Below, piece after piece: positions 11,601-20,085 of a DNA stretch of 20,085 bases. The DNA is from Pelargonium cotyledonis (taxonomy: Eukaryota > Streptophyta > Magnoliopsida > Geraniales > Geraniaceae): positions 1 through 20,085 of the forward strand of contig JAYMTA010001427.1 in the NCBI GenBank assembly GCA_036897625.1. The letters are read 5' to 3'. Both the position numbers and the translations under genes were made by a program. Each line of letters opens with the position of its first letter. Within the stretch, counting starts at the first letter, position 1. The notes under the pieces are model-generated. The model made no database searches. It saw nothing but the letters and a program-made list of their open reading frames with translations, and had not been told where the DNA came from.

Positions 11601-11760
11601 TCTAATGCTGTTGGTTTTCCTAGAGTCTTTCACAAGGCAAATGCCACTGAGGAAGCAAAGCAGCGACAGGTTTCTGAGAAGACTAAGAGAATGGTGGGTG
11701 AGGATACCGGCAGCTCCTGTTGAGCTCACTAAACCAGTGGAAACCAAGAAAAGGAAGTGA
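5647..11760 (+). CDS. DUF639 family protein, ten exons, 723 residues
   Basis: Exons 5647-5831, 6784-7018, 7192-7278, 7461-7630, 7854-7993, 8216-8390, 8491-9085, 9637-9749, 10614-10857 and 11533-11760 join in frame with GT-AG introns (2172 nt including the stop). The protein belongs to the plant DUF639 family (At5g23390 type), which has no established biochemical function. A basic N terminus (MDSESSKKSGMWESFMKNHQ) is followed by SPIANSVVFRCSKILKVS. Residues 274-332 hold the conserved LTLTNFALYFE and PELTGPLGARLFDKAVMYKS segments, with LFDKAVMY occurring twice (290-297 and 319-326). PEFKGNSRRDYWLDISLEIL follows early in exon 7. Near the C terminus are hydrophobic segments at about 555-567, 572-587 and 653-678, so a membrane-anchored protein with a basic tail (ETKKRK) is likely. 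No signal peptide is seen. The LTNFALYFE segment vaguely recalls a GRAM/PH-like strand, which is only a guess. The start is the first ATG of the conserved frame. Confidence 0.95.
6509..6528. repeat. Poly(T) tract of 20 bases in DUF639 intron 1
   Basis: An uninterrupted run of 20 T lies in intron 1, followed by a GC-richer block to about 6660 (CTCCCCTTGTCCC, CCCTCCCCACCC). On the minus strand this would be a sequence ending in poly(A), as in an antisense retroposed insertion. No target-site duplication was identified, so it may instead be simple slippage. Confidence 0.6.
9828..9927. repeat. Local direct duplication, offset 78 bp, in DUF639 intron 8
   Basis: The 22-mer made of AAGAATCTATATG plus TAAGACTTG occurs at 9828-9849 and 9906-9927. 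Between them CATGTCATATA occurs twice (9871-9881 and 9888-9898), and GACTTGTAAGA recurs. It is a nested local duplication in non-coding DNA, close to the donor side of the 864-bp intron. Confidence 0.75.
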
Positions 11761-12681
11761 TTTGTCCATGAATTGAATTGACTGATGATGGTACATTTCA
11801 TTCCGGCAAATTGTGAAGCTGACCATTCTCGCCAGCCAGCCACTGCGCCCTTTTGTATATAACCAGGCAAGGATTATGGTGTATTGGGGATTTGGCATTA
11901 CTAAATTCCGCCTTGTTCCATGGGTACAGATATGGATTGCTATTAATGTTGTGAAAGCTTCTGCAAGTTGATGTACTCATTCTGTGATTAGCAGGAAAAG
12001 TGATGTGCTCTGTAATTAGTTACCTTAATATGCCACTCACAATTGTACAAATTATGCCCTGTTTCCAAGAATGTACTGCAAACAAATTTGTGGAGTATCA
12101 ATGGTTTCAGATTTTACCATGAGATGATGAATAGGGCATTGCACATAAGTTTAATAGGATGTATGACATTCAACTTTGTTTCTAATTCTTATTTTATCGC
12201 TATGATTGGGATCCTTACAATTTTGATATAGGCGTTAATATATTAAACCACTACTACTCGTACCCATATCAATAAATTTGTGAGCGCAAAATATCTATCT
12301 GGATCTTTATCGATTGTGACTAGGTGTCTCAGTCAATGAATTTTTGAGTGAAACGCCCAACCAGAACATAGTTTAGTTCAACTTCATGCTTTCTAATAGC
12401 AATACTCTTGTCCCAAAACAATTATATAATTTTTTTTTCACAATTCCATCCATGAATAAAAGAAGTCCCAAGGAAAAAAACATTGTTTATAAAAGATCAT
12501 ACAATTTATAGCTGAGCTAGAGATGCCAATGGGCAGTGATAAGGTACATATATAATTTAAACGAAAATTAACACGTCAGAGATGAAAAAATATATTACTA
12601 TCTCTGTTACTATGTACGGTGAAGAATATGAAAAAGTTAGGTGCAGACACTAGAAGAGATTGTTCAAGTGCAACTATGCCA
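11761..12681. other. Convergent intergenic region with 3' UTRs
   Basis: This lies between the stop codons of the DUF639 gene (plus) and the G-patch gene (minus). It should contain both 3' UTRs. An AATAAA at 12271-12276 could serve the plus-strand gene. No coding exon, RNA gene or repeat is recognisable; open frames here lack any known motif. Confidence 0.5.
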
Positions 12682-14506
12682 TCAAACATTGTCAGGCCAG
12701 AACTCTCTGAAAAAAGCTCGTTCAAATTCCTTCTCTTGCAATTGTTTTTCTAACTTCTGCATCTTACTCATCCTTTTGGAAAGTGCCTTTGATTTCTTTG
12801 AAGGCAATTGTTCCTGCAATTGAAAGCAGTAGCACTGAGAATATGCAGCAGCCAACATAAGGAAAATATTAAATTGTTTCCAACATCACAGCCAACTCAA
12901 TTGAACACGGTACAAAAGAAGAAGAAAACAAAAAGCATCTCATGCATGCAATTAGTGCGCAAGATATCAATACTCAGCATAATTGCAACAATGGTTCACA
13001 TTTGGGATGCGAGTTGTTCCACAAGGTCTTAAACAACAGTTTTCATAATTCAAAATTAAAAACTTTAATGCGGTGTCACTTACTTTGTCATTTTTACCAT
13101 TAGACTGAGAAGTATCAAGAGGTTTTGATTTCATCTTCTTCGCTTTGTCTGCTCCAAGGCCTCGTTTATTGTTCTTCAAATATGCTTGTACAGGCTCCAA
13201 CCTGCCCTGTTTACACCATCAAACGATTAGTCAGATTTCATATCCATAACCAGCCGCTAAGAAGAAAATGTAACATAACTAGCACCAAAGAGAGAAACTA
13301 CTGCATATAATCTAAAATACGGTGGAAAAATATGGAACCCATGGTATAAGATTGTATAACCACTTTATTCAAGAAGTTCAAACTGAATCCATGAAACTGC
13401 ACCTTAATTTAATTAAACATTAACTCATTTATAGAGAAATAGTCTTGAATTAGATCAAAATAATTTCATTTAGTCATATTGATCTCAATTTTCCTAGTCA
13501 ACATATCCTTCAACAATGTAAGTATCATCCACAGCCAAAGTAGAAATCCATTGAGGGATATCCAATCAAACTCGCATGAACAATGTTAATAGAATACACA
13601 ATATTAGTTTGGATGAATTAAGAAAATAAACAAAGTGAAATTTTCTGCGTTTTAGCACCTTTCCTCTACACTTAAATGTCAGTATATTAGCTAGGATTAT
13701 TTCAAAAAGGGGATTTTGATTTCCGTTTTCAATCAAACAGGAGAAAGACTAGATTAACCAACTACCAGAGGGATCAACATAAAACCAAGCACATAAATGA
13801 ATTGTTCATATATGTGAGAACCTAAACTAGAGCAAATAAAAACATTTTGCATATAGAGAAAGTAGCGAATACATGATGTTATGATAGTCAAAATATGATA
13901 TAATATAACTCAATTAGCAAAAAAAAAAAGAAATATCATATAGCTAACCTGCTCAGTTATTCCAAGACCAGTTCCTTCTTTCCATCCATGCTTCTTCAGA
14001 AGCTGCAAAATAACAATTACCTCAATCAAATGAATGCAAGGAAAACCCTAAAAGAGATCATCATATGAAATATATGGTAACAAATAAAAAGTAAAAATAC
14101 CACAAAAAGAAGGTAGCAGAAAAATATGGTACCTGAAAACCTTTGTTGTTGGAGTCAATGGCTCCTGCTGGTTCCCTCAACTCCTTTCCCATGTCTACTT
14201 CCTGAAACTGAAACCCCCAAACGATTTCGTTATCAATTATTCCAATGTAATTAGCAACACTACAGAATGCTGCTGCTTTGCGGAATCTGTGATTTTAGGG
14301 CAAGAAATTGAAACCCAATGTCGTTAATTTAGCATTGCGAATCGGAATTGAAGGTAAAATAAACTGGATTCGAATATGAATCCTAACATAATTGAGATTT
14401 CAGAGAAGAACCACCGTCGTAATTAATTCATTAATAAATAAATAGAAAAGAATGGAGTAACTGCTAAACAAACCCGCTCGATGGTGCAGAAGCTACTGGT
14501 TTCCAT
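12682..14506 (-). CDS. Small G-patch domain protein, 136 residues
   Basis: Exons on the minus strand are 14474-14506, 14133-14201, 13949-14002, 13084-13206 and 12682-12813, all GT-AG and in frame. The G-patch is split over three exons. It reads GFQLLKKHGWKEGTGLGITE then QGRLEPV, with the conserved glycines and aromatics in place, followed by KNNKRGLGAD, a Lys-rich linker, and a charged helical tail ending FFREFWPDNV. G-patch proteins bind RNA-related complexes and often activate DEAH helicases; the partner here is unknown. The start is uncertain. The ATG at 14190-14192 gives 122 residues (MGKELREPAG...). The first exon begins with an in-frame ATG at 14504-14506 and adds 14 residues (METSSFCTIEREVD), with in-frame splicing across a GCGG|GTTTGT donor. 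I prefer the longer model slightly. If the first exon is only 5' UTR, the CDS starts at 14192. It is convergent with the DUF639 gene. Confidence 0.82.
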
Positions 14507-14720
14507 CTCCGAGGCTGGAGGCCTAGGTCATGGCCTCGCTTTGCTTCGTCTCTTCTTCACAATTCTTGATTTCTCGGGGTGCAATATCGGCAAGGTAGTG
14601 AAGAAAAAACCCAAAGCCGAAAGAGGAAAACAAGAAGCAATTCGTTTGACTGGTCAACCGACCATGTCCATGAGCATCATCGCTTGGGCTTTGGCCCAAC
14701 CAATCAAATATGGGCTTTAA
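14507..14720 (-). promoter_or_regulatory. Promoter and 5' UTR of the G-patch gene with site II cluster
   Basis: Just upstream of the minus-strand G-patch gene lie three site II (TGGGCY) motifs in 32 bp: TGGGCT at 14685-14690, GGCCCA (TGGGCC on the minus strand) at 14693-14698, and TGGGCT at 14711-14716, with CCAAT at 14700-14704. Clusters like this mark TCP-regulated housekeeping promoters. A two-codon upstream ORF (ATG ACC TAG on the minus strand, 14523-14531) lies 16 bases before the candidate start at 14506 and would be in the leader if transcription begins further up. Confidence 0.5.
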
Positions 14721-16170
14721 TAGTTGATTGTTGTTTTATACTACTCAATCTCAATAACTAGGATTTTGAATTTTTATTAGTTTAAAAATAAAAGTGTACA
14801 CTAATTTCAGATAAAATAATATTTATTCATAAATTATTTCGGTTTCTCAAAAGTTGACTTGTGTATGTAACACTCACGTCAACATCCAAAAAATCAAATA
14901 CATAATCGAACTGAAAAATAAATTAAGGAGCGAGTTTGTCCAAAAAAACTTACTATAAATAAGCACATTAACAATCTCACATTAAAACCTTATGTCGACA
15001 TCTCCCCACACGACCCTCCAGAGACATACCAAAGAACCTCAATAGGAAGAACGTAATAGACAACTAAATTGTCGCAGTGAAATCACTTATTCTACCACAA
15101 ATACAGTGTGAAGTTTGAAATAGATTTTGTCTCATGCCCAACCCCCCCTTTGTGAACTTGCCCCATCCGCAACAATATCCTTCCGTTCTTAGCCAAAACA
15201 TATCTCGTGCCCCATGCAATTTGCTCAACTAGTAATAATTTTACTGCAGTGTGTACGTCCATCTCTGTCAAGTGCATCTTGTGAAAGCCTGTGCATCTAG
15301 CCTTGCTTTGTTCATTTGCTCGCCCATGTTGATCACTTCATTACACCCGACCACCTTGAAGGAGTGCACCAAAACTCCTCAAAAAGACCTCCCCTTCTAC
15401 AAACTCGAAACTTAGGAGAGTCCGTCTTTGTGCAGTCTCCAAAATTCACCAAGATATCCTAACTACACCAAAACTCATATTTGGATCATGAACACAAGAA
15501 ATGTCAAGTCCATGGTGATGCGTCTTGTGCCTCGACAAACAAAAATATGCCAAGACTACAACATTTCTAACAAGCAAGTCCCTACATTGTTGAACCAAAA
15601 AGACAAATGCTTTTAAAAACTCAAATAACCCACCCTTGCGCCATGGAGGCAAATGCAGGTCCCAACACCTAACTTGGCACCTAAGAAAGATGCAAGACAT
15701 GATGGGCACCATACCTGTATTGACCAATCACACATCACATCGTTAACCTTAGTTTGTAAGTACAAATACTCCATTTCTTAAAAGGAGAGGACACCACATA
15801 CATTCTTACAAATATTCGATAGATTCTGATTTTCAAACTATCTGTAAAAACAAGGTTTAATGGTTGAAAGTTGAAACCTAGTTTCATCTTCAGTCTCAAA
15901 ATACATAGGAAAAAAGGAAATTACCCATAAAGCAAGTGACAGGAAAGAACACAAAAGAAAGGTGGCATTGACTGAAACAATATAGAGTGAGATGCAACAA
16001 ATGACAAATTTGGAAAGCAGCCTAAGACTATATGGAAAATTTCCAGCCAGGCTAAATAAATATCCACCTGAAAGCAACATTTTCTTCTTCAATACAGCTA
16101 TTTCTTAAAACCAATCACAATACTTGGAGGATAATAATTTTACATGCATGATGAAATACTTCCTGTCTAA
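14721..16170. other. Spacer with an unrecognised, possibly retroelement-derived island
   Basis: There is no recognisable gene between the G-patch promoter and the PP6 stop codon. From about 14940 to 15730 the composition becomes richer in GC and C (CTCCCCACACGACCC, CAACCCCCCCTTTG) and less like the flanking AT-rich DNA. Minus-strand open frames of 61 and 93 codons occur (15092-15277 and 15446-15727), but I recognise no domain in them and they are interrupted by stops. An old, decayed transposable element is the simplest reading. The portion from about 15830 to 16170 is probably the PP6 3' UTR. Confidence 0.4.
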
Positions 16171-19100
16171 TTACAAGAAGTAAGGGACACCTGTCCTAGG
16201 TCCTCTCATCTGGTTGTTCTCTTCTGTTTCAGTGAAAAACTTTACTTCTCTCTCCTGCAACAAATATCACAAATTATATACATACATGATTACGACTCAG
16301 TAACATCGGAAAGTCTTATTATCCAATATGACAGTGAAGATTTAGGAGAGATACCTCCTCTAGCTTTATTTACGAGTTCAGAAAGCAAAAGCGCAAATCA
16401 TATAACCTACATGGTAACAGTTTAAACCATGTTTTCCAAATTTCTACAAACTGAACAAAAGCAATTATGCTCTTATATTTAATTATGAGCGATTATGTAG
16501 ATGGGTGGCTGTTGGGAGATAATTACGTTATTATTTCTTCCTCCAGACGCTACCTTTCTACTATTGCAATGAACCTTTAGAAAATAAGGAAATCACCATT
16601 CAAACCCAAGTCATCTTCCATATAGGATCAACCTAAATTATGAGCATCTTCAAGTGATCTAAGGTGCTTTTTGTGGTACTGTTCAAGTCAGGTGTCTCCT
16701 TCTTCAATCAAAATATGCCAGATTATAATTCTTTCTGTGCACTCTTTTAAACCCTAATACTTTCTATATGTATAGCAAATAATCATATTGTTCATGGTTT
16801 TCCGGTTGTTGGTCTCCATGAGCCAGCAGACAAAGTGAATCAGCTTTTCCATATTACATAGAAGGGATCACTATAATAGCAATGCTTTACATGCAATAAG
16901 TTTTTTATATCATTAAGTGCAAAGTTAGAGATGATGCTTGCTTCCAGAGAACAGGTGATAATGCTTTTCCCGAAATCAAATTGAGGATAGAAGGCATATT
17001 TTTCCGCTTATTTGAGATAAAATCACATAATGTAGCCCATCATTCTATTTTTATCCTTGGGGAAAATTGAAACTCAACTTCATATAAAAAGGAGCACTAG
17101 AGTAATATGGACTGATAACAGGTATAAATCCAACATGTCTACTGAGGGGCGGCATTTAATTACTTCTCAATAACCCAAGCATATATAGGAAGTTGCAATC
17201 AAAATCTCACCATGTTCTCGTTGAAACTCAGAATAGAAGCCACATTTCCACAACGATAGCAATAATTTGGTGCAGACCAAACCTGTAAAATTGACACCAA
17301 ACTATTTCATAAGAAGTTTCTAAAAACATTAAAGGTAGCAACATGAATAAGAAAGCTTAAGAGTCTCACAGTTACAAGGCCTTTATCTTGAAACATGTAC
17401 TTAAGCCCTTCTTGGACGAGTTGATGTGCTCGACAAACCAGATCAAGATTGTTTATGTGGTTGAACTGCAGAGAGGGTAGGAAGTGTCTTCAGAATGATA
17501 ATACACCTTAAAACCTATTTGCTTCAAGGAGAATAACTTTAAAACGTCTTCTAAATAGATGGTTAGTTTTTCGGTGTTAGGTTGGCCAGGAAACCATTTT
17601 TCATTTATAAAACGTCCTCTTCTGAAAAAGAATTTATCTGGAGATTGTACCGAAAAACATTCTGTGCATGGTTTTTCTTGCTGCTAACTTCATACACCAA
17701 AATAATTACAGAAAAATATCAAGGTAACAAAAAAAAACTACCTCTACTTCTCCAAGTTTCATACTCACCAATGGGTGCCACAAATGGCAGAAAACCAGAA
17801 TACTTTCCACTAAAAAATTCCTTGAAACTAAGAGGAACCCAAAATTACACTACATTACCTCAGTAGTGACTCTAGACCCAAAAAGCCAACCGGCTCCACG
17901 TGGACTGACTGCCCATGTTTCAATATCTTCAGGGTCACTCCACATAAGATCACAGAAAGGCCCCTCGTGTGGAATTTCACAGTTACGTTCAACTACCCTT
18001 ATCTAGCAGAAAAGAAGTTGAGCTAAGCTTAGCAATCCATCTGAAATATCCATTATGCATGAGATAAAGAACTAAAGAGACCAACAAATGTTAGGATAAA
18101 TTAGCATTTTCCAAGATCAATCACTTCATCATATTTAGCAGAAAAGATTGAAAGATAAAATATAAGAAGTGAATACATGCGCACTGAAGTACACTCACTA
18201 ATGAAGCATACCCATCTAAGCATACAACTGCATAATCCATGAATTCCTTAAACAATCATACTTTTCGATACAAGAATACTCATGTGAGAGTAACGAATCA
18301 TAAAATCCATCTGAGCTTTCAGTCATTAGATGGTATACAAAATCCAGAACCAAGCATGCATTTCAAGATTTTGGACAGTTAAAAGTAAACAATGCAATAT
18401 GCTTTAACATGGTTTGCGGTAGTTGCAAATTTCTCAAACTTCATTTAAGTTTTTCACTTAAAGATATCCCGATCCTGTACTACGTACAAACAAAAACCTC
18501 CATGGGGAAGATATTTTAAATGCTATGCAGATTTAATTTGTGACCTCATAAATAAAATGAATTATTAATATATTAATTCTGACATAATTATAAGCACAAA
18601 AAATACTATGTAAACCAAAAAGTGAGAAAGAAAAACTCACCTGATCAATTGTCCGTATGTCAGGTGAAAGGCCACCATGAACACAAAGCACCTGAAAAAA
18701 GAGAGAGTAATAGTAAGGAAACAGACATGCAATTCATATAAATCCAGAGAGAGAAGAGGGGCTTACAGTTCCGTCTATAATGGCTGAAAGTGTTAGATAG
18801 TCAAAAACGTCTGTACAATATCGCCATGCATTGGCATTTCCATACTTCCTTTGGCACTCATCATAGAAACCATACACCTGTAAAAGATGGAAACCAAGTT
18901 TTAAGTATAAATGCAACAATAGCAACATCAGGTTGCTTTACACCTATCAAGACATTAGAACTGAAGTTTCCAAAGGTTGAATTTTCATGTCCAGTTATAC
19001 AGTAACAATATGTCTATGACATAATGAAATATGAATGATAAGACGTATCCTCTAAACAGAGGCAGAACTTTTCATCACCAAAAATCATAATGGCATATGA

Positions 19101-19559
19101 AAAAGAATTTTTACATTAATTTTGATAGGCTGAAGATTGAAAATAACAACCCACAGTTTCATTCCAGAAATATGTACAATATAATATCAAACATGTGAAG
19201 GGATTCAAATGAAGAAAGTAACAAGCCAAAATGAAACTTTGCATAATTTTTTTTGAGAAACGAAAGAATGATTTATCAGTTACATAAGGCTAAAGTAAAC
19301 TTAAGAGATCTTGATGTGTTGATACTATTGAATGTTATGTAAGCTCAATGAATACAAAATCTTGGCTCGTGCAGTTTGCAGAGCAATAAAATTGAAGATT
19401 TCTCAGTTACATAAGACTAAACTAAAGAGATCTTGATGTGTCAAGGACTATGTATGTTGCCTAGCCCTATGAACACATAATCTTGGTTGATAAATGCATA
19501 CCTGAGTTAGTTGTCTGCTCTCATGATTTCCACGCAGAAGGGTGATATTAGCTGGGTAT
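16171..19559 (-). CDS. FYPP: Protein phosphatase 6 catalytic subunit (FyPP1/FyPP3 type), 5' end beyond the window
   Basis: This is a Ser/Thr phosphatase of the PPP family. Plant FyPP proteins form PP6 holoenzymes with SAPS-domain and PP2A A subunits and act on phytochrome, PIN auxin carriers and ABI5. Minus-strand exons are 19502-19559, 18767-18877, 18641-18691, 17859-18002, 17370-17465, 17211-17282 and 16171-16254. All join in frame and give 204 residues plus a split codon. Active-site blocks in order are [13 protein letters not shown] (metal-binding Asn and catalytic His), [39 protein letters not shown] and [12 protein letters not shown]. The segment [20 protein letters not shown] and the end TGVPYFL separate it from PP2A (which ends DYFL); the terminal Leu is the family's carboxymethylation site. 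Compared with about 303 residues for the family, roughly 99 N-terminal residues, including the GDxHG and GDxVDRG motifs, are missing here and must lie past 20085. Whether it is FYPP1 or FYPP3 cannot be decided. Confidence 0.96.
19270..19487. repeat. Tandem duplication of about 95 bp, offset 127 bp, in a PP6 intron
   Basis: Copy 1 (19270-19367) and copy 2 (19397-19487) both start with GATTTMTCAGTTACATAAG. They share AGAGATCTTGATGTGT and end with AATCTTGGYT. They differ by scattered substitutions and small gaps. Both lie in the intron between the GNHE exon and the VYGFYDE exon, with copy 2 about 15 bases from the GNHE exon on its donor side. There is no coding potential. Confidence 0.85.
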
Positions 19560-19812
19560 CTACAAAGTACAGCCACAAATAAAAGAAATAGAGCATTATT
19601 AACTTCTTCAAACATGATCTGATAGCAAGAACACCAAAAGAAGCTGAATTTTCAAGCAAGAACATATCATTTTAGTTCTATTGAGATCGATTTAAGGAAG
19701 GAATAAAAGGCTATATCAGAATGCCTCATCTCTTTTTCTCTTAGACAGCATAAGCGAAATCATTTTTAGATATTAAGCTGAATTGGACTTCTCCAAAACT
19801 CACTTACACTCA

Positions 19813-19842
19813 CTCTCTCTCTCTCTCACACACACACACACA
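19813..19842. repeat. Compound (CT)7(CA)8 microsatellite
   Basis: Seven CT units (19813-19826) run directly into eight CA units (19827-19842), inside the 5'-most visible PP6 intron. It is likely to vary in length between individuals. Confidence 0.9.
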
Positions 19843-19998
19843 TAAAGGTTTTCCATTCACAGCAACCAATTAAGCCTTTTTTAAATAAAGAAAAACTTCA
19901 AATTTTGAATCTTAGACCTGTGATGATAAACAACAATATTCTAAGTAACTTTTCTTAGAGCAAGAATGGATTTGATAATTAAAGGATTAAAGGCAATT

Positions 19999-20085
19999 TT
20001 GGTACATGAACTTTGGGGTAAGTTCAGATTTAGTACATGATCTTTTATTGTTCCAGATTTAGTACTTGAACTTCAATTTTGTACC
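19999..20085. repeat. Degenerate tandem repeat of about 30-bp period, running off the edge
   Basis: Three units begin TTGGTACATGAACTTT (19999), TTAGTACATGATCTTT (20030) and TTAGTACTTGAACTTC (20059), and the first two end in CAGAT. The unit length is 31 and then 29 bp. The third unit is cut by the window end. Similar GGTACATGAACTT-type minisatellite-like repeats are dispersed in many plant genomes; linking them to a particular transposon family would be a guess. It lies in a PP6 intron. Confidence 0.75.

Noticed and set aside
11381..11898. Minus-strand frames opposite the last DUF639 exon
   Set aside because: They are shadows of the plus-strand coding exon, which joins in frame with the rest of the gene.
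14481..14720. Plus-strand frame of 79 codons beginning MVQKLLVSISEAGG
   Set aside because: It overlaps the antisense of the G-patch first exon and promoter, including the site II cluster; it resembles no known protein.
17582..17866. Plus-strand frame of 94 codons
   Set aside because: It lies in a PP6 intron on the opposite strand and shows no family motif.
16171..19559. PP2A or PP4 catalytic subunit as an alternative identity
   Set aside because: The [17 protein letters not shown] segment and the VPYFL end fit PP6/FyPP rather than PP2A, which has a different segment and ends DYFL.

Overview
The window is nuclear DNA from a flowering plant, most likely a eudicot. It is AT-rich, its genes are split by many GT-AG introns, and each gene belongs to a plant family. 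I cannot name the species. There are no bacterial, organellar, tRNA, rRNA or CRISPR features. No undescribed biological system stands out; the interest lies in gene models, targeting signals, gene order and repeats.

Layout. Bases 1 to about 730 hold a broken minus-strand relic of a LINE-type retrotransposon ORF1 (DUF4283-like region plus CCHC zinc knuckle). Bases 1610-4551 (minus) carry a complete four-exon MIA40 gene, the oxidoreductase for disulfide-dependent protein import. Its C terminus is -SKL, a peroxisomal signal. An AT-rich shared promoter region follows, then a complete ten-exon DUF639 gene on the plus strand (5647-11760, 723 residues), which is head-to-head with MIA40. Bases 12682-14506 (minus) carry a small G-patch protein gene, tail-to-tail with the DUF639 gene. 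Bases 14507-16170 are spacer with an unrecognised, possibly retroelement-derived island. From 16171 to the right edge (minus) lies the 3' two thirds of a protein phosphatase 6 catalytic subunit gene (FyPP1/FyPP3 type); its 5' exons lie beyond the edge.

The genes are independent eukaryotic transcription units, not an operon. MIA40 acts in the mitochondrial intermembrane space and probably in peroxisomes. The DUF639 protein has no known activity and has hydrophobic C-terminal segments. The G-patch protein probably helps an RNA helicase or a spliceosomal factor. PP6 is a cytosolic/nuclear Ser/Thr phosphatase linked to auxin, ABA and light signalling. As I recall, MIA40 and DUF639 are also neighbours in Arabidopsis (At5g23395/At5g23390), so this pair may be an old conserved block.

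Repeats sit mainly in introns and spacers: a three-copy 68-bp tandem repeat in MIA40 intron 1, duplications of about 78 bp and 127 bp in a DUF639 and a PP6 intron, a CT/CA microsatellite, a T20 tract, and a 30-bp-period repeat running off the right edge. All exon boundaries come from reading-frame continuity, splice-site dinucleotides and remembered family sequence; no alignment was run.
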